A stretch of 25,488 nt of DNA from Terfezia claveryi. Taxonomy: Eukaryota; Ascomycota; Pezizomycetes; Pezizales; Pezizaceae. Under the pieces are notes generated by a model, which searched no databases, had not been told where the DNA came from, and saw nothing but the letters and a program-made list of their open reading frames with translations. The stretch is from positions 1 through 25,488 of the forward strand of contig WHUX01000453.1 in the NCBI GenBank assembly GCA_015179025.1, written 5' to 3'. This document shows, in pieces, positions 1-9,186 of this stretch (position 1 is its first letter; the number at the start of each line of letters is the position of its first letter). The translations under genes and the position numbers were made by a program.

Positions 1-118
1 TGAACTTTACTGCTATAGGATTGATATTCTGTGTTGCGGAATAGATATCATTGCAACAGCAAACTACGGCCGTCCTAATAGTTGCAAGAGCGCTATCAGT
101 CAATAGGGCCCCCGGACA
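1..118 (+). repeat. 3' end of a Gypsy LTR (U5), cut by window edge
   Basis: The first ~112 bases match the last ~112 bases of the full LTR at 2563-2674 nearly base for base, ending in the same ATAGGGCCCC motif. The terminal bases read CCCGGACA instead of CCCGTGACA. The next bases are integrase coding sequence (GGAGGTAATG), with no primer-binding site or gag between. The exact join is ambiguous within 112-120 because both parents carry GGAC-like bases there. Confidence 0.85.
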
Positions 119-980
119 GGAGGTAATGTGGTTATTAGGAGTGAGTTGGATAAGTCCTCGGCATATCACCCCCAAACCGATGGTCAAACTGAACGAGTCA
201 ACCAGACTCTTAATCATTATCTACGGACGTATTGCTGTTGGGATCAGGATGACTGGGTCGAGTTATTACCATTTGCCGAGTTCTGTTATAATAACACTGT
301 CCATTCTAGTACAAACTCACACCATTCTTTGCTGCATACGCTTAACACCCAGAAAATAATTTCCAGAACCCAACCGAAGCCTCAACTGAATCGAACAACC
401 CTGAGGCAGTCAAGACAGTCGAAACCTTGGACGCAATGAGGGAGGCTATGAGGGAGAACATGAAGGCAGTGCAGGACCGGATGTCCAAATATTACAATCT
501 CAAGGTAGCAGAGAAGGAACCGACATTCAAAGTGGAGATTGGGTCATGGTCAACGCAAAGAACATCAAAACAAGGCGTCCGACCAAGAAGCTTGACTACA
601 AGTTACAAGGGAAGTTTAGAATTAAACGTCTTATAGGCACCTATGCCTATGAGTTAGAGCTTCCCCCGAGCACAGGCAAAACTCACCCAGTTTTTCATAT
701 TAGTTTGTTGGAACCCTACCACCTTAATACGATTGCCGGCAGACGCTCACCAACACCCCCTCCAGTCGACCTCGAAGAATCAGAATACCAGGTGGAAAAG
801 GTTAGGACAAGTGAGATCAGGAAGGGATGGGTTATGTATTTAGTATCTTGGAAGGGTTACGGTCCTGATGATGACACATGGGAACCATATGAGAACCTGA
901 AGGATGGAGCTGCCGATTTAATTCGAAAATTCCATCTGGATAATCCTCGTAAGCCTCGGGACCCTGATGTTATCTTATGA
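113..980 (+). pseudogene. Gypsy pol remnant: integrase C-terminal half plus chromodomain
   Basis: The integrase part starts inside the catalytic core. The block with AYHPQTDGQTERVNQTL, which carries the catalytic Glu, is present, whereas the two catalytic Asp residues lie in the deleted part. The C-terminal integrase domain (FKV.D WVMVNAKNIK, KFRIKRLIG, PVFHISLLEPY) and a chromodomain (EYQVEKV, YLVSWKGYG, TWEPYENL) run to a TGA... TTATGA stop at 980. Chromodomains of this retroelement class bind methylated histone H3 and steer integration to heterochromatin. Two single-base deletions break the frame relative to the right copy: one near 320-326 and one near 534 (GTGGAG where the other has GTAGGAG). 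The position read as a TAG stop in the right copy is TGG (Trp) here. Confidence 0.9.
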
Positions 981-1188
981 GAATTTTTCTTTTTTTTCCT
1001 ATATTAGGCATTAGGTTTTTTGAATTATCTTTACGTTTTTGTTTTACCTATATTTCTTATGCCATTTTGGTCCCAGGGGTGCAATGAGACGTACACAGCT
1101 ATGTTTTGGCTGCCGTACATGAGGACTGGTCCTCAAGCCCCATCCATTGTTGTTAGTAGCAATAATGATTCTGGTTGCATGATCAATT

Positions 1189-1225
1189 AGGTTCTTGCGG
1201 ACAAGAACCTTAAGGAGGGAGGCAC
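1189..1225 (+). promoter_or_regulatory. Stem-loop and polypurine tract upstream of 3' LTR
   Basis: A perfect 9-bp hairpin (AGGTTCTTG, loop CGGA, CAAGAACCT; 1189-1210) is followed directly by the purine run AAGGAGGGAGG, ending at the LTR. In LTR retrotransposons the polypurine tract primes plus-strand DNA synthesis, and its position directly 5' of the 3' LTR fits. The same stem with a different loop (TCCG) occurs in the right copy at 22149-22170. Confidence 0.75.
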
Positions 1226-2376
1226 TGTCACGGGGTGACATCCAGCCCTACCAAAGGTACTTGGCCCTTATAGAACGACCCTAGAATCCATACGGACTCT
1301 AGGTACACTCTTAGCAGTATGGTGCAAATGTTTCCAATACTTATCTATTAGAGTTAAGTATATGAAACAGGTATGAACCTTGGAGTGGTTTATAATCATC
1401 CTAGATAGTTAAGACCCTTATGGAACGTCCATAGACCCTTGAGGGAGCTACGGTTTAAGTTTCATAAGTATCCGATTAATGGTTCAATAGTTATACCCAG
1501 ATCAATATGCTGGCTATATGCATACATATACGAGCTATTAGCTTGTACCCTGAAGTCTTGGCGTTACCCTGAATTACTAATTATTACCCTGAACTTAAGG
1601 AAAATAATTCGGTAAAAATAAATAAAAAAATGAAGCCATGAGGGCGCACTTTAGACCAAAGTGCGTCCAGTGACACTATAAGGGAGTGCGCCCAGGACAG
1701 AGGCCAAAGGTAGGGCCAAAACATAAAGTTCTCCGAATTTAATGTTTCAAGGTTCTATCTAGGCCTACTCTTCGTCCTGATTCCATTTCTGCAATCCTTT
1801 TCATGATCGGAGTTAAACCATGGAGATATAAGACTTTTAATATGGTCATATAGGTCCACAGGAGGTTTACTTATTATTGGTAATAACTCCATGAATAATT
1901 TGGGTATCGAGATAAACTAAGATTCTATAATCTTCTATGCGTTGATACCTTTCCAATGGTAATCTACTTGTGACCCACGGTTCTCTATTCATAGAGTTAT
2001 GTGCAGTTGAAAATTATTTTCAATGGACACTAGACACTATTAAGTGAATATTGCCAGAAACATAATTAGATGCCTTCGGATATTGTCGGATGGTAATTCG
2101 ATAGTATCGGGGATTGGTAACGTATCTGAAATTGAATTTAGTTGTCTCGGATAAGAATTCTTTAATGGGATAAGCGAGCTATAAGCGAAGTATGTATAAC
2201 ATGCAGACATGGAATATTCTCTATGTTCGGGTTAGTAACCTGTGACAATGAGTCAGATAGCAACTGCATTAACAAAGGTGTGGATGGCATAACACTTAGG
2301 AAGAAATTCCAAGGTGACAGGTAGGCCCGCGTTTATAAAATATTTTTATCATAAGAATATCTATGAACACGCGGGA

Positions 2377-2385
2377 TATAAATAG
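2377..2385 (+). promoter_or_regulatory. LTR TATA box
   Basis: TATAAATAG is conserved in the right LTR (complement 20970-20978) and sits at the expected place near the 3' third of the LTR. Transcription would begin around 2405-2415 (inference). From this 3' LTR, transcription would run out of the element into the inverted U3 copy that follows. Confidence 0.6.
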
Positions 2386-2506
2386 TGCAAGTAGTTCCGG
2401 TTGAATTTATTCTACCACCAGCGAGTATTCGAAAGCAAGAGCACCTTGAGTACACGAAGCCTACAAAGTTCTAAGTCTTGAGTTAACTTTACGTTTAAGC
2501 GACATA

Positions 2507-2608
2507 GGATTTATTTTGTGTTGCGAAATAAGATCCGTCGTGAGGAACTATTGTTGGACTAAACTTTACTGCTATAGGATTGATATTCTGTGTTGCGGAA
2601 TAGATATC
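2507..2608 (+). repeat. Two tandem hairpin repeats in R-U5 of the LTR
   Basis: Two imperfect 70-bp direct repeats each contain a stem-loop with the same loop TGTGTTGCG. The first (2507-2536) has TATTT/AAATA at the loop base, and the second (2582-2608) has TATTC/GAATA. The T-A to C-G change is on both sides of the stem, so pairing is kept. The repeats recur in the right LTR near 20740-20850, and the second also occurs at the window start (23-49). Confidence 0.65.
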
Positions 2609-2678
2609 GTTGCGGCAGGAAATTACGGCCGTCCTAATAGTCGCAAGAGCGCTATCAGTCAATAGGGCCCCGTGACTA

Positions 2679-3807
2679 ATATTCTTATGATAAAAATATT
2701 TTATAAACGTGGGCCTACCTGTCACCTTGGAATTTCTTCCTAAGTGTTATGCCATCCACACCTTTGTTAAGCAGTTGCTATCTGCACTCGTGTCACAGGT
2801 TACTAACCCAAATGTAGAGAATATTCCCATGTCTGCATTATACATACTTCACTTATAGCTCGCTTATCCCATTAAAGAATTCTTATCCAGACAACTAAAT
2901 TCAATTTCAGATATGTTACAATCCCCGATACTATCGAATTACCATCCGACAATATCCGAAGGATCTAATTATGTTTCCGCAATATTCACTTAATAGTGTC
3001 TAGTGTCCATTGAAAATAATTTTCAACTGCAGATAACTCTATGAATAGAGAACTGTGGGTCACAAGTAGATTACCATTGGAAAGGTATAAATGCATAGAA
3101 GATTATAGAATCTTAGTTTATCTCGATACCCAAATTATTCACGAGTTATTACCAATAACAAGTAAACTCCTTGTGACCTATATTACCATATTAAAAGTCT
3201 TATATCTCCATGAGTTTAACTCCGATCATAAAAGGGATTGCAGAAATGGAATCAGGACGAAGAGTAGGCCTAGATAGAACCTTGAAACATTAAATTCGGA
3301 GAACTTTATGTTTTGGCCCAACCTTTGGCCTCTGTCCTGGGCGCACTCCCTTATAGTGTCACCGGACACACTTTGGTATAAAGTGCGCCCTCGGTCCTTC
3401 ATTTTTTTAGTTATTTTTACCGAATTATTTTCCTTAAGTTCAGGGTAATAATGCGTAATTCAGGGTAACGCCAAGACTTCAGGGTAACAGCTAATAGCTT
3501 GTATATATATGCATATAGCCAGTGTATTGATCTGGGTATAACTAATGAACCATTAATCGGATATTTATGAAACTTAAACCGTAGCTCCCTCAAGGGTCTA
3601 TGGACGTTCTATAAGGGTCTTAACCATCTGGGATGATTATAAACTACTCCGAGGTTCATACCCATTTCATATACTTAACTCTTATAGTCAAGTATTAGAA
3701 ACGTTTGCACCACACTGCTAAGAGTGTACCTAGAGTCTATATAGATCCTAGGGTCGTTCTATAAGGGCCCAAGTACCTTTGGTAGGGCTGGATGTCACCC
3801 CGTGACA
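2679..3807 (-). repeat. Inverted, truncated LTR containing U3 only
   Basis: This is the reverse complement of the first ~1.13 kb of the LTR, ending at 3807 with the LTR 5' tip (TGTCACCCCGTGACA on the plus strand). It is joined tail to tail with the full LTR after only one or two extra bases. It stops about 18 bp upstream of the TATA box, so the TATA box, R and U5 are missing. With 1226-2360 it forms an inverted repeat of about 1.13 kb around a ~320-bp loop of R-U5. It may be a remnant of an oppositely oriented element or of an abnormal integration. No internal region is attached on its outer side (3808 onward). Confidence 0.88.
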
Positions 3808-4034
3808 CCTATCTACTCATCCATAAGATAGCGAACTACCGCATTGGACAAAGGGTGTCTGGCGGGTCTGGTGGTCTGGCCGGTACCAGTACTAATGCAG
3901 ATAAAAGACCAGAACTCCAACAAGTATTTATGATCGTCTGCCTGTAATCCAATATTGTTCTGACATTATTGTAGAGATCTCGAGAGGCCGAGAAGGCGTC
4001 AAGTAAGAGCCAGAGAAGACTTGGACTAGCCTTA
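3808..4034. other. Unassigned stretch between inverted U3 and the left palindrome arm
   Basis: No coding frame, repeat or motif is recognised. It should be the outward continuation of the left arm. Its mirror in the right arm, if any, would lie beyond the right Gypsy insertion and outside the window, so the true outer end of the inverted repeat cannot be placed. Confidence 0.5.
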
Positions 4035-4156
4035 TTTGCCCTTATGCATGTGCACTAGCGCAAACTGGTGAACCGTACTACTATTGGTAGATCGAACTAG
4101 ATGGTGACAGGCTTGCACAGGTCTGATTGAGGTAGTTCTATGCGACCACTTAGTTA

Positions 4157-4320
4157 GTCTCGAACCCGACTGCTCCTAGGGCCACTTAGTCTAATTGGCG
4201 ACCACTGATACTTAGACGAGTTTTCAGTAAATTTTCAAGCCCTCCGAGGCCTTTGACAGTCTGTTCTATGATAGCTTAATACCCTCCCTAGGAGCGGTCG
4301 GGTTCGAGACTAGCTTAATA
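4157..4320. repeat. Templated inverted micro-duplication (left arm only)
   Basis: The 25 bp at 4157-4181 (GTCTCGAACCCGACTGCTCC...) reappears inverted at 4286-4310 with one mismatch. The inserted piece is bracketed by direct repeats TAGCTTAATA at 4272-4281 and 4311-4320. The right arm has one TAGCTTAATA and no inserted piece. This fits a fold-back template switch during replication or repair. Confidence 0.75.
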
Positions 4321-4703
4321 CAAGAATTGGTAAACTAGAGCTGTACAGATTATTCTCCCGAGCCCAGAATTTTCTGGTGCCTATCATATCAAACTTGACC
4401 GTTTCTGGTAGGTACCGAGTGTATCTTGCCTCTTCTACAGGAGGGTGTTGTGCCAACCAGACTAATCTTGCCTGCCTTGGGAAGTCTAGCAAACACTCTA
4501 AGGAGGATTGTAGCTTCTATAAGACTCTAGGTATAATGGTAAACAATTGCGAAGCATATATATAGAGGCTCTTGCATCCCACCCTCATACTTCTTATTAC
4601 ACGTCTACTCACAAAGTTCACTTAAACTCTTCTGGTAAGCCAATCTCAGATACGGATTATCTGGTTGCAGACTAACAAAGGAGTAGCCTACCAATACGCC
4701 AAT
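4310..4703 (-). pseudogene. Degenerate counterpart of the open frame at 20061-20474
   Basis: The minus-strand frame matches the right-arm frame through a shared block (ARLVWLAQHPPVEEARYTRY, TRKFWARENNLYS). It is interrupted here by at least three stops (a TGG codon of the right copy read as TAG, CAA read as TAA, and TCA read as TGA). It lies upstream of X, on the opposite strand. No family is recognised, and a chance conserved open frame is a real alternative. Confidence 0.25.
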
Positions 4704-5117
4704 ACCTTTATACTCATAGAGCCCCCTAGTTCCCTATCGGTAGTAAGTGCCAGACCCTGGGTGGCTGCCTATAGACTAACTAAAGCTAGTAGAAAATTGA
4801 AGTACGATGGCATCAGACGGTGACGCGGAGTTTACTATTATGCAAGCCTCCAACAAAGTTGGCTTCTATGACAATGGAATCCCCACAAAATTGTATACTT
4901 TGTAGCAGAAACAAATTCACAGAGGAGTGTAAACATCAGAAACGATTGCAGTTTGCCTTTGCGGCCCCCGACGCCCGCGATGTTCTAAAGACAAACTGAC
5001 AGTTAACGGCGCAGCACAGATGAATGTTGTCGTCCGGGCGCCGCTCCCTCGCAGCGCGCGCCCCATGGCCAGTTCTTAACGCAATCCATACCGTGACGCT
5101 ATACCCTGGGGCTTTGT

Positions 5118-6830
5118 GCCCTAGGGTTCAGCGTTGTGGAACAGCGCCCTGGCGCCCTATCTTATGCGTCCCTGCCCTCAAGCTGTGTACTGTTTCTGCC
5201 CCCAGGCGCCAATCCATGGTCATGCAACGTCCAGGTGCTACAAGAGCACAGTATGCCTCGGTAACGCAGGTGTGCGCCCTGGCACAACTACCTGACAGAC
5301 AATATTTCCACTCTACTTGGCGCATGCAGAGAATAATAGTAATAGCAGCCAGGCAAACGCAGCCAGGCAGAGAGGGGCAGTGAGGCAAAGGCAGCCAGGT
5401 ATAAGCAATACATTGCATGCACTAGGTGAACTTGAGCTTTTATATACACTGATGAGCCATATTTGTATTTCCACCGAACTATTCCATCATAGATCCCACT
5501 AGGACTCTGTCCTGCGCATATGCCTCCCACAATCCAGCCGTTCCCAGACCTCAGCAGTCTCCAAAGTAGTAACCGCCCGCGCTGATGTAGTTATCCACTG
5601 CCACGAGCAACCCCTAGCAGTAGAGCAATTAGCTAGGCAGTCCCATAGTGTCCACGGATTTGCTGGCGAGTCCACGTACCTAACTATGTCTATGCATGTT
5701 GATAGGAGATATCTCGATAGTGTCCTAAGAGCAATTAGCTAGGAAGTCCTACAGCGAATTTGCTAGCGAGTCCACGTACCTAGCTATGTCTGTGCATATT
5801 GATAGGGGATATCTCTGGAGTGCACTTGCAGAGTCCTAAAAGCAATTAGCAATGCCCTCACATGGAGTCCGCTAGGCGAGTTCACTTACCTAGCTATGTC
5901 TGTGCATATTGATAGGGTATATCTCGGGAGTGCACTTGCGGAGTCCTAAGAGCAATTAGCAATGCCCTCACATGGAGTCCGCTGGTTTTCTGGCGAGTTC
6001 ACTTACCTAGCTATGTCTGTAATTGATAGGGGATACTCGGAAGGGCACTTCGGAGTCCTAAGAGCAATTAGCAATGCCTCCACATAGAGTCCGCTGGTTT
6101 TCTAGTGAGTTCACATACCTAGCTATGTCTGTAAATATTGATAGGGGATATCTCGGCGGAGTCCTAAGAGAAATTAGCAATGACCTCACATGGAGTCTGG
6201 TTTTCTGGCGAGTTCACGTACCTAGCTATGCCTGTGTCTGCGCACATAGATTGGGAATATCTCGCAACTGCACTTTGGGCGTCCTAAGAGCAATTAGCAA
6301 TGCCTTCACATAGAGTCCGCTGGTTTCTGGCGAGTTCAGTACCTAGCTATGCCTGTGTCTGCGCACATAGATTGGGGATATCTCGCAACTGCACTTTGGG
6401 CGTCCTAAGAGCATTTAGCAATGCCTTCACATAGAGTCCGCAGGTTGTCTGGCGAGTTCACGCACCTGGCTATGTCTGCGCATATAGATGGGGGATATCT
6501 CGAGAGTGCACTGGGGGAGTCCTAACCTCAGCGCTGGCTGCTTGACCTTCCGCCGACTACTGGCTGGCTGCGTTATGTGTCATACCTGTGAAAAGAGGGG
6601 GTGCACATGCTCTCATGTTCTGTTGGTTTGCACAGCCCTGGAAATATGTGTCGGTTGACGCGGCCGGGAAATATGTGTTGATTGGTCGGAAGGCAGATTT
6701 GCACATGCTGGTGTGACAGATCAGCACATGCATGTTTCAGGCTACATATGCCAACCAGCCGTGGGTTTACTGAAGTAGGTAATAGGAGCACTGATGGCGG
6801 TCTTGTTCATATGGACTTGTGCTTGCAAGA
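5118..6830 (+). repeat. Left arm of the foldback element
   Basis: It pairs with the reverse complement of 7471-9186. Order outward to inward: a CpG-richer unique part with small GCAGCCAGGCAAA-type repeats (5340-5400), a TATA-like TTTTATATAC at 5438-5447 that would read inward, the eight-unit array, then a unique 250-bp part ending CATATGGACTTGTGCTTGC. Most differences from the other arm in 5110-5290 are at CpG dinucleotides. Confidence 0.85.
5640..6530 (+). repeat. Eight-unit tandem array, period 100-123 bp
   Basis: Each unit contains TACCTAGCTATGTCTGTGCA, then GATAGGGGATATCTCG, AGTCCTAAGAGCAATTAGCA and ACATGGAGTCCGC. The TACCTAGCTATG motif (first unit TACCTAACTATG, last CACCTGGCTATG) occurs at about 5677, 5777, 5887, 6004, 6116, 6219, 6340 and 6463. 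Units differ by short deletions, for example the sixth lacks the CCGCTGG step. Confidence 0.9.
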
Positions 6831-7475
6831 AACTCATGCTTTTGGAGATATATATATATATATGCGAGAAACTCGTGCTTTGGAGATATATATATATATA
6901 TGCAAGAAACTCGTGCTTTTGGAGATATATAGAGACATGCATGCATTCGCGGGCATATATATATATATGTGCGAGAAACTCTTGCTTTTGGAGACATAGA
7001 GAAATGCATGCATTCGCGGGCAAGACTAATATATATGTATAGGCGAATAACTTATGCATTGGCAGCCTCTAGATCTACATGGAATTAATCTATAAGCCTC
7101 AAAAGCACGAGTTTCTCGCATATATATATATATATCTCCAAAGCACGAGTGTCTCGCATATATATATATATATCTCCAAAAGCATGAGTTTCTCGCATAT
7201 ATATATATCAGCCTCCAAAAGCATGAGATTCTCGCATATATACAAATAAGCCTCAAAAGCACGAGTTTCTCGCATATGTATATATAAGCCTCCAAAGCAC
7301 GAGATTCTCGCATATATATATATAAGCCTCCAAAGGCATGAGTTTCTCGCATATATATATGTATATAAGTCTCCAAAGCACGAGATTCTCGCATATATAT
7401 ATATATATCTCCAAAGCACGAGTTTCTCACATATATATATATATATCTCCAAAAGCATGAGTTTCTCGCAAGCAC
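6823..7475. repeat. AT-microsatellite/minisatellite centre of the foldback element
   Basis: Runs of (TA)n alternate with a conserved 22-24 bp segment (GCGAGAAACTCGTGCTTTGG or its reverse complement). About four segments point rightward (6823-6995) and ten leftward (7097-7470), at roughly 38-bp steps on the right side. The unpaired turn lies near 7010-7095. The GAGAAACTC core is nearly self-complementary. Frames appear open here only because (TA)n encodes Tyr/Ile in every register. Confidence 0.9.
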
Positions 7476-9186
7476 AAGTCCATATGAACAAGCCCACCAT
7501 CAGTGCTCCTATTACCCACTTGGGTAAACCCATGGCTGGCGGGCATATATAACTTGAAACATGCATGTGCTGATCTGTCACACCAGTATGCGCAAATCTG
7601 CCTTCAGACCAATTAACACATATTTCCCGGCCGCGTCAACCGATACATATTTTCAGGGCTGCGCGAACCAACAGAACACGAGAGCATGTGCACCTCCTCT
7701 TTTCACAGGTATGACACATAACGCAGCCAGCCAGTAGTCGGTGGATGGTTAAGCAGCCAGCGCTGAGGTTAGGACTCCCCCAGTGCACTCTCGAGATATC
7801 CCCCATCTATATGCGCAGACATAGCCAGGTACGTGAACTCACCAGACAACCCGCGGACTCTATGTGAAGGCATTACTAATTACTCTTAGGACGCCTAAAG
7901 TGCAGTTGCGAGATATCCCCAATCTATGTGCATAGACACAGGCATAGCTAGGTACTGAACTCGCCAGAAACCAGCGGACTCTATGTGAAGGCATTGCTAA
8001 TTGCTCTTAGGACGCCCAAAGTGCAGTTGCGAGATATCCCCAATCTATGTGCGCAGACACAGGCATAGCTAGGTATGTGAACTCGCCAGAAAACTAGACT
8101 CCATATGAGGGCATTGCTAATTTCTCTTAGGACTCCGCCGAGATATCCTCTATCAATATTCACAGACATAGCTAGGTATGTGAACTCACTAGAAAACTAG
8201 CGGACTCTATGTGGAGGCATTGCTAATTGCTCTTAGGACTCCGAAAGTGCCCTCCCAAGGTATCCCCTATCAATTACAGACATAGCTAGGTAAGTGAACT
8301 CGCCAGAAAACCAGCGGACTCCATGTGAGGGCATTGCTAATTGCTCTTAGGACTCCGCAAGTGCACTCCCGAGATATGCCCTATCAATATGCACAGACAT
8401 AGCTACGTAAGTGAACTCGCCTAGCGGACTCCATGTGAGGGCATTGCTAATTGCTTTTAGGACTCTGCAAGTGCACTCCAGAGATATCCCCTATCAATAT
8501 GCACAGACATAGCTAGGTACGTGGACTCGCTAGCAAATTCGCTGTAGGACTTCCTAGCTAATTGCTCTTAGGACACTACCGAGATATCCTCTATCAACAT
8601 GCACAGACATAGCTAGGTACGTGGACTCGCCAGCAAATCCGTGGACACTGTGGGACTGCCTAGCTAATTGCTCTACTGCTAGGGGTTGCTCATAGCAGTG
8701 GATAACTACATCAGCGAGGGCGGTTACTACTTTGGAGACTGCTGAAGTCTGGGAAGGGCTGGATTGTGGGAGGCATATGTGCAGGATAGAGTCCTAGTGG
8801 GATCTATGATGGAATGGTTCGGGGGAAGTACAAATATGGCTCATCAGTGTATATAGAAGCTCAAGTTCACCTAGTGCATGCAATGTATTGCTTATACCTG
8901 GCTGCCTTTGCCTGTCTGCCCCTCTCTGCCTGGCTGCGTTTGCCTGGCTACTATTACCATTATTCTCCATGTGCACCAAGTAGAGTGGACATGTTGCCTG
9001 TCAGGTTGTTGTGCCAGGGTGCACACCTGCATTACTGAGGCATACTGCGGTCTTATAGCACCTGGACATTGGATGACTATGGATTGGCACCTAGGGGCAG
9101 AAACAGTATATGGCTTGAGGGCGCGGATGTACAAGATAGGGTACCAGGGCACTGTTACACAATACAGAACCCTAGGGCGCCAACCT
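7471..9186 (-). repeat. Right arm of the foldback element
   Basis: This is the reverse complement of 5118-6830 and keeps the same order of parts, including the inward TATA-like element (complement of about 8848-8857). It has lost about nine CpG sites that the left arm still has between 5110 and 5290. Confidence 0.85.
7765..8665 (-). repeat. Eight-unit tandem array, mirror of 5640-6530
   Basis: Eight reverse-complement units are marked by GCTAGGTA-type motifs near 7826, 7950, 8068, 8174, 8288, 8405, 8514 and 8613. Unit-specific indels are shared with the mirror unit at the same rank: the sixth unit from the outside, with its shortened ACTAGACTCC segment, is short in both arms. The arms were therefore copied or homogenised as whole blocks rather than expanded independently. 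Confidence 0.85.

Larger units (their letters stand above)
1..2676 (+). mobile_element. Internally deleted Ty3/Gypsy chromovirus (left copy)
   Basis: The order is the end of a 5' LTR (1 to about 118), then part of integrase and a chromodomain (to 980), a 3' leader-like stretch with hairpin and polypurine tract (1189-1225), and a full 3' LTR (1226-2676). Gag, protease, RT, RNase H and the N-terminal half of integrase are absent, and the LTR end abuts integrase coding sequence directly. The copy at 20676-25488 retains those missing pol parts, so this is a deletion derivative of the same family. It has no capacity of its own to transpose. The window edge cuts the 5' LTR, so whether that LTR is complete cannot be seen. 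Confidence 0.85.
1226..2676 (+). repeat. Full-length Gypsy LTR (3' LTR of left copy), about 1.45 kb
   Basis: It starts TGTCACGGGGTGACA just after the polypurine tract and ends GGGCCCCGTGAC at 2676, so the termini are the 6-bp inverted repeat TGTCAC...GTGACA (last base changed). It aligns end to end with the minus-strand LTR at 20676-22133. A TATA box at 2377-2385 divides a ~1.15-kb U3 from a short R-U5 of about 270 bp. U5 contains two hairpin repeats. The 5' tip is itself a short palindrome, TGTCAC-GGG-GTGACA. Confidence 0.92.

Noticed and set aside
4314..4565. Small Cys-containing frame (GGCCANQTNLACLGKSSK) open in both arms
   Set aside because: It lacks an ATG and signal peptide, overlaps an equally open frame on the other strand, and shows mostly amino-acid-changing differences between arms.
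5024..5530. Open frames in the outer foldback arms (5024-5383 and mirror frames 8878-9273)
   Set aside because: They have no domain resemblance. The mirror copy is truncated or altered, and the differences look like CpG decay rather than codon-aware change.
6682..7581. Several 80-160 codon frames rich in YIYICEKLVLLE-type repeats on both strands
   Set aside because: They are translations of (TA)n runs and the GAGAAACTC minisatellite. They are open in many frames at once and have no family resemblance.
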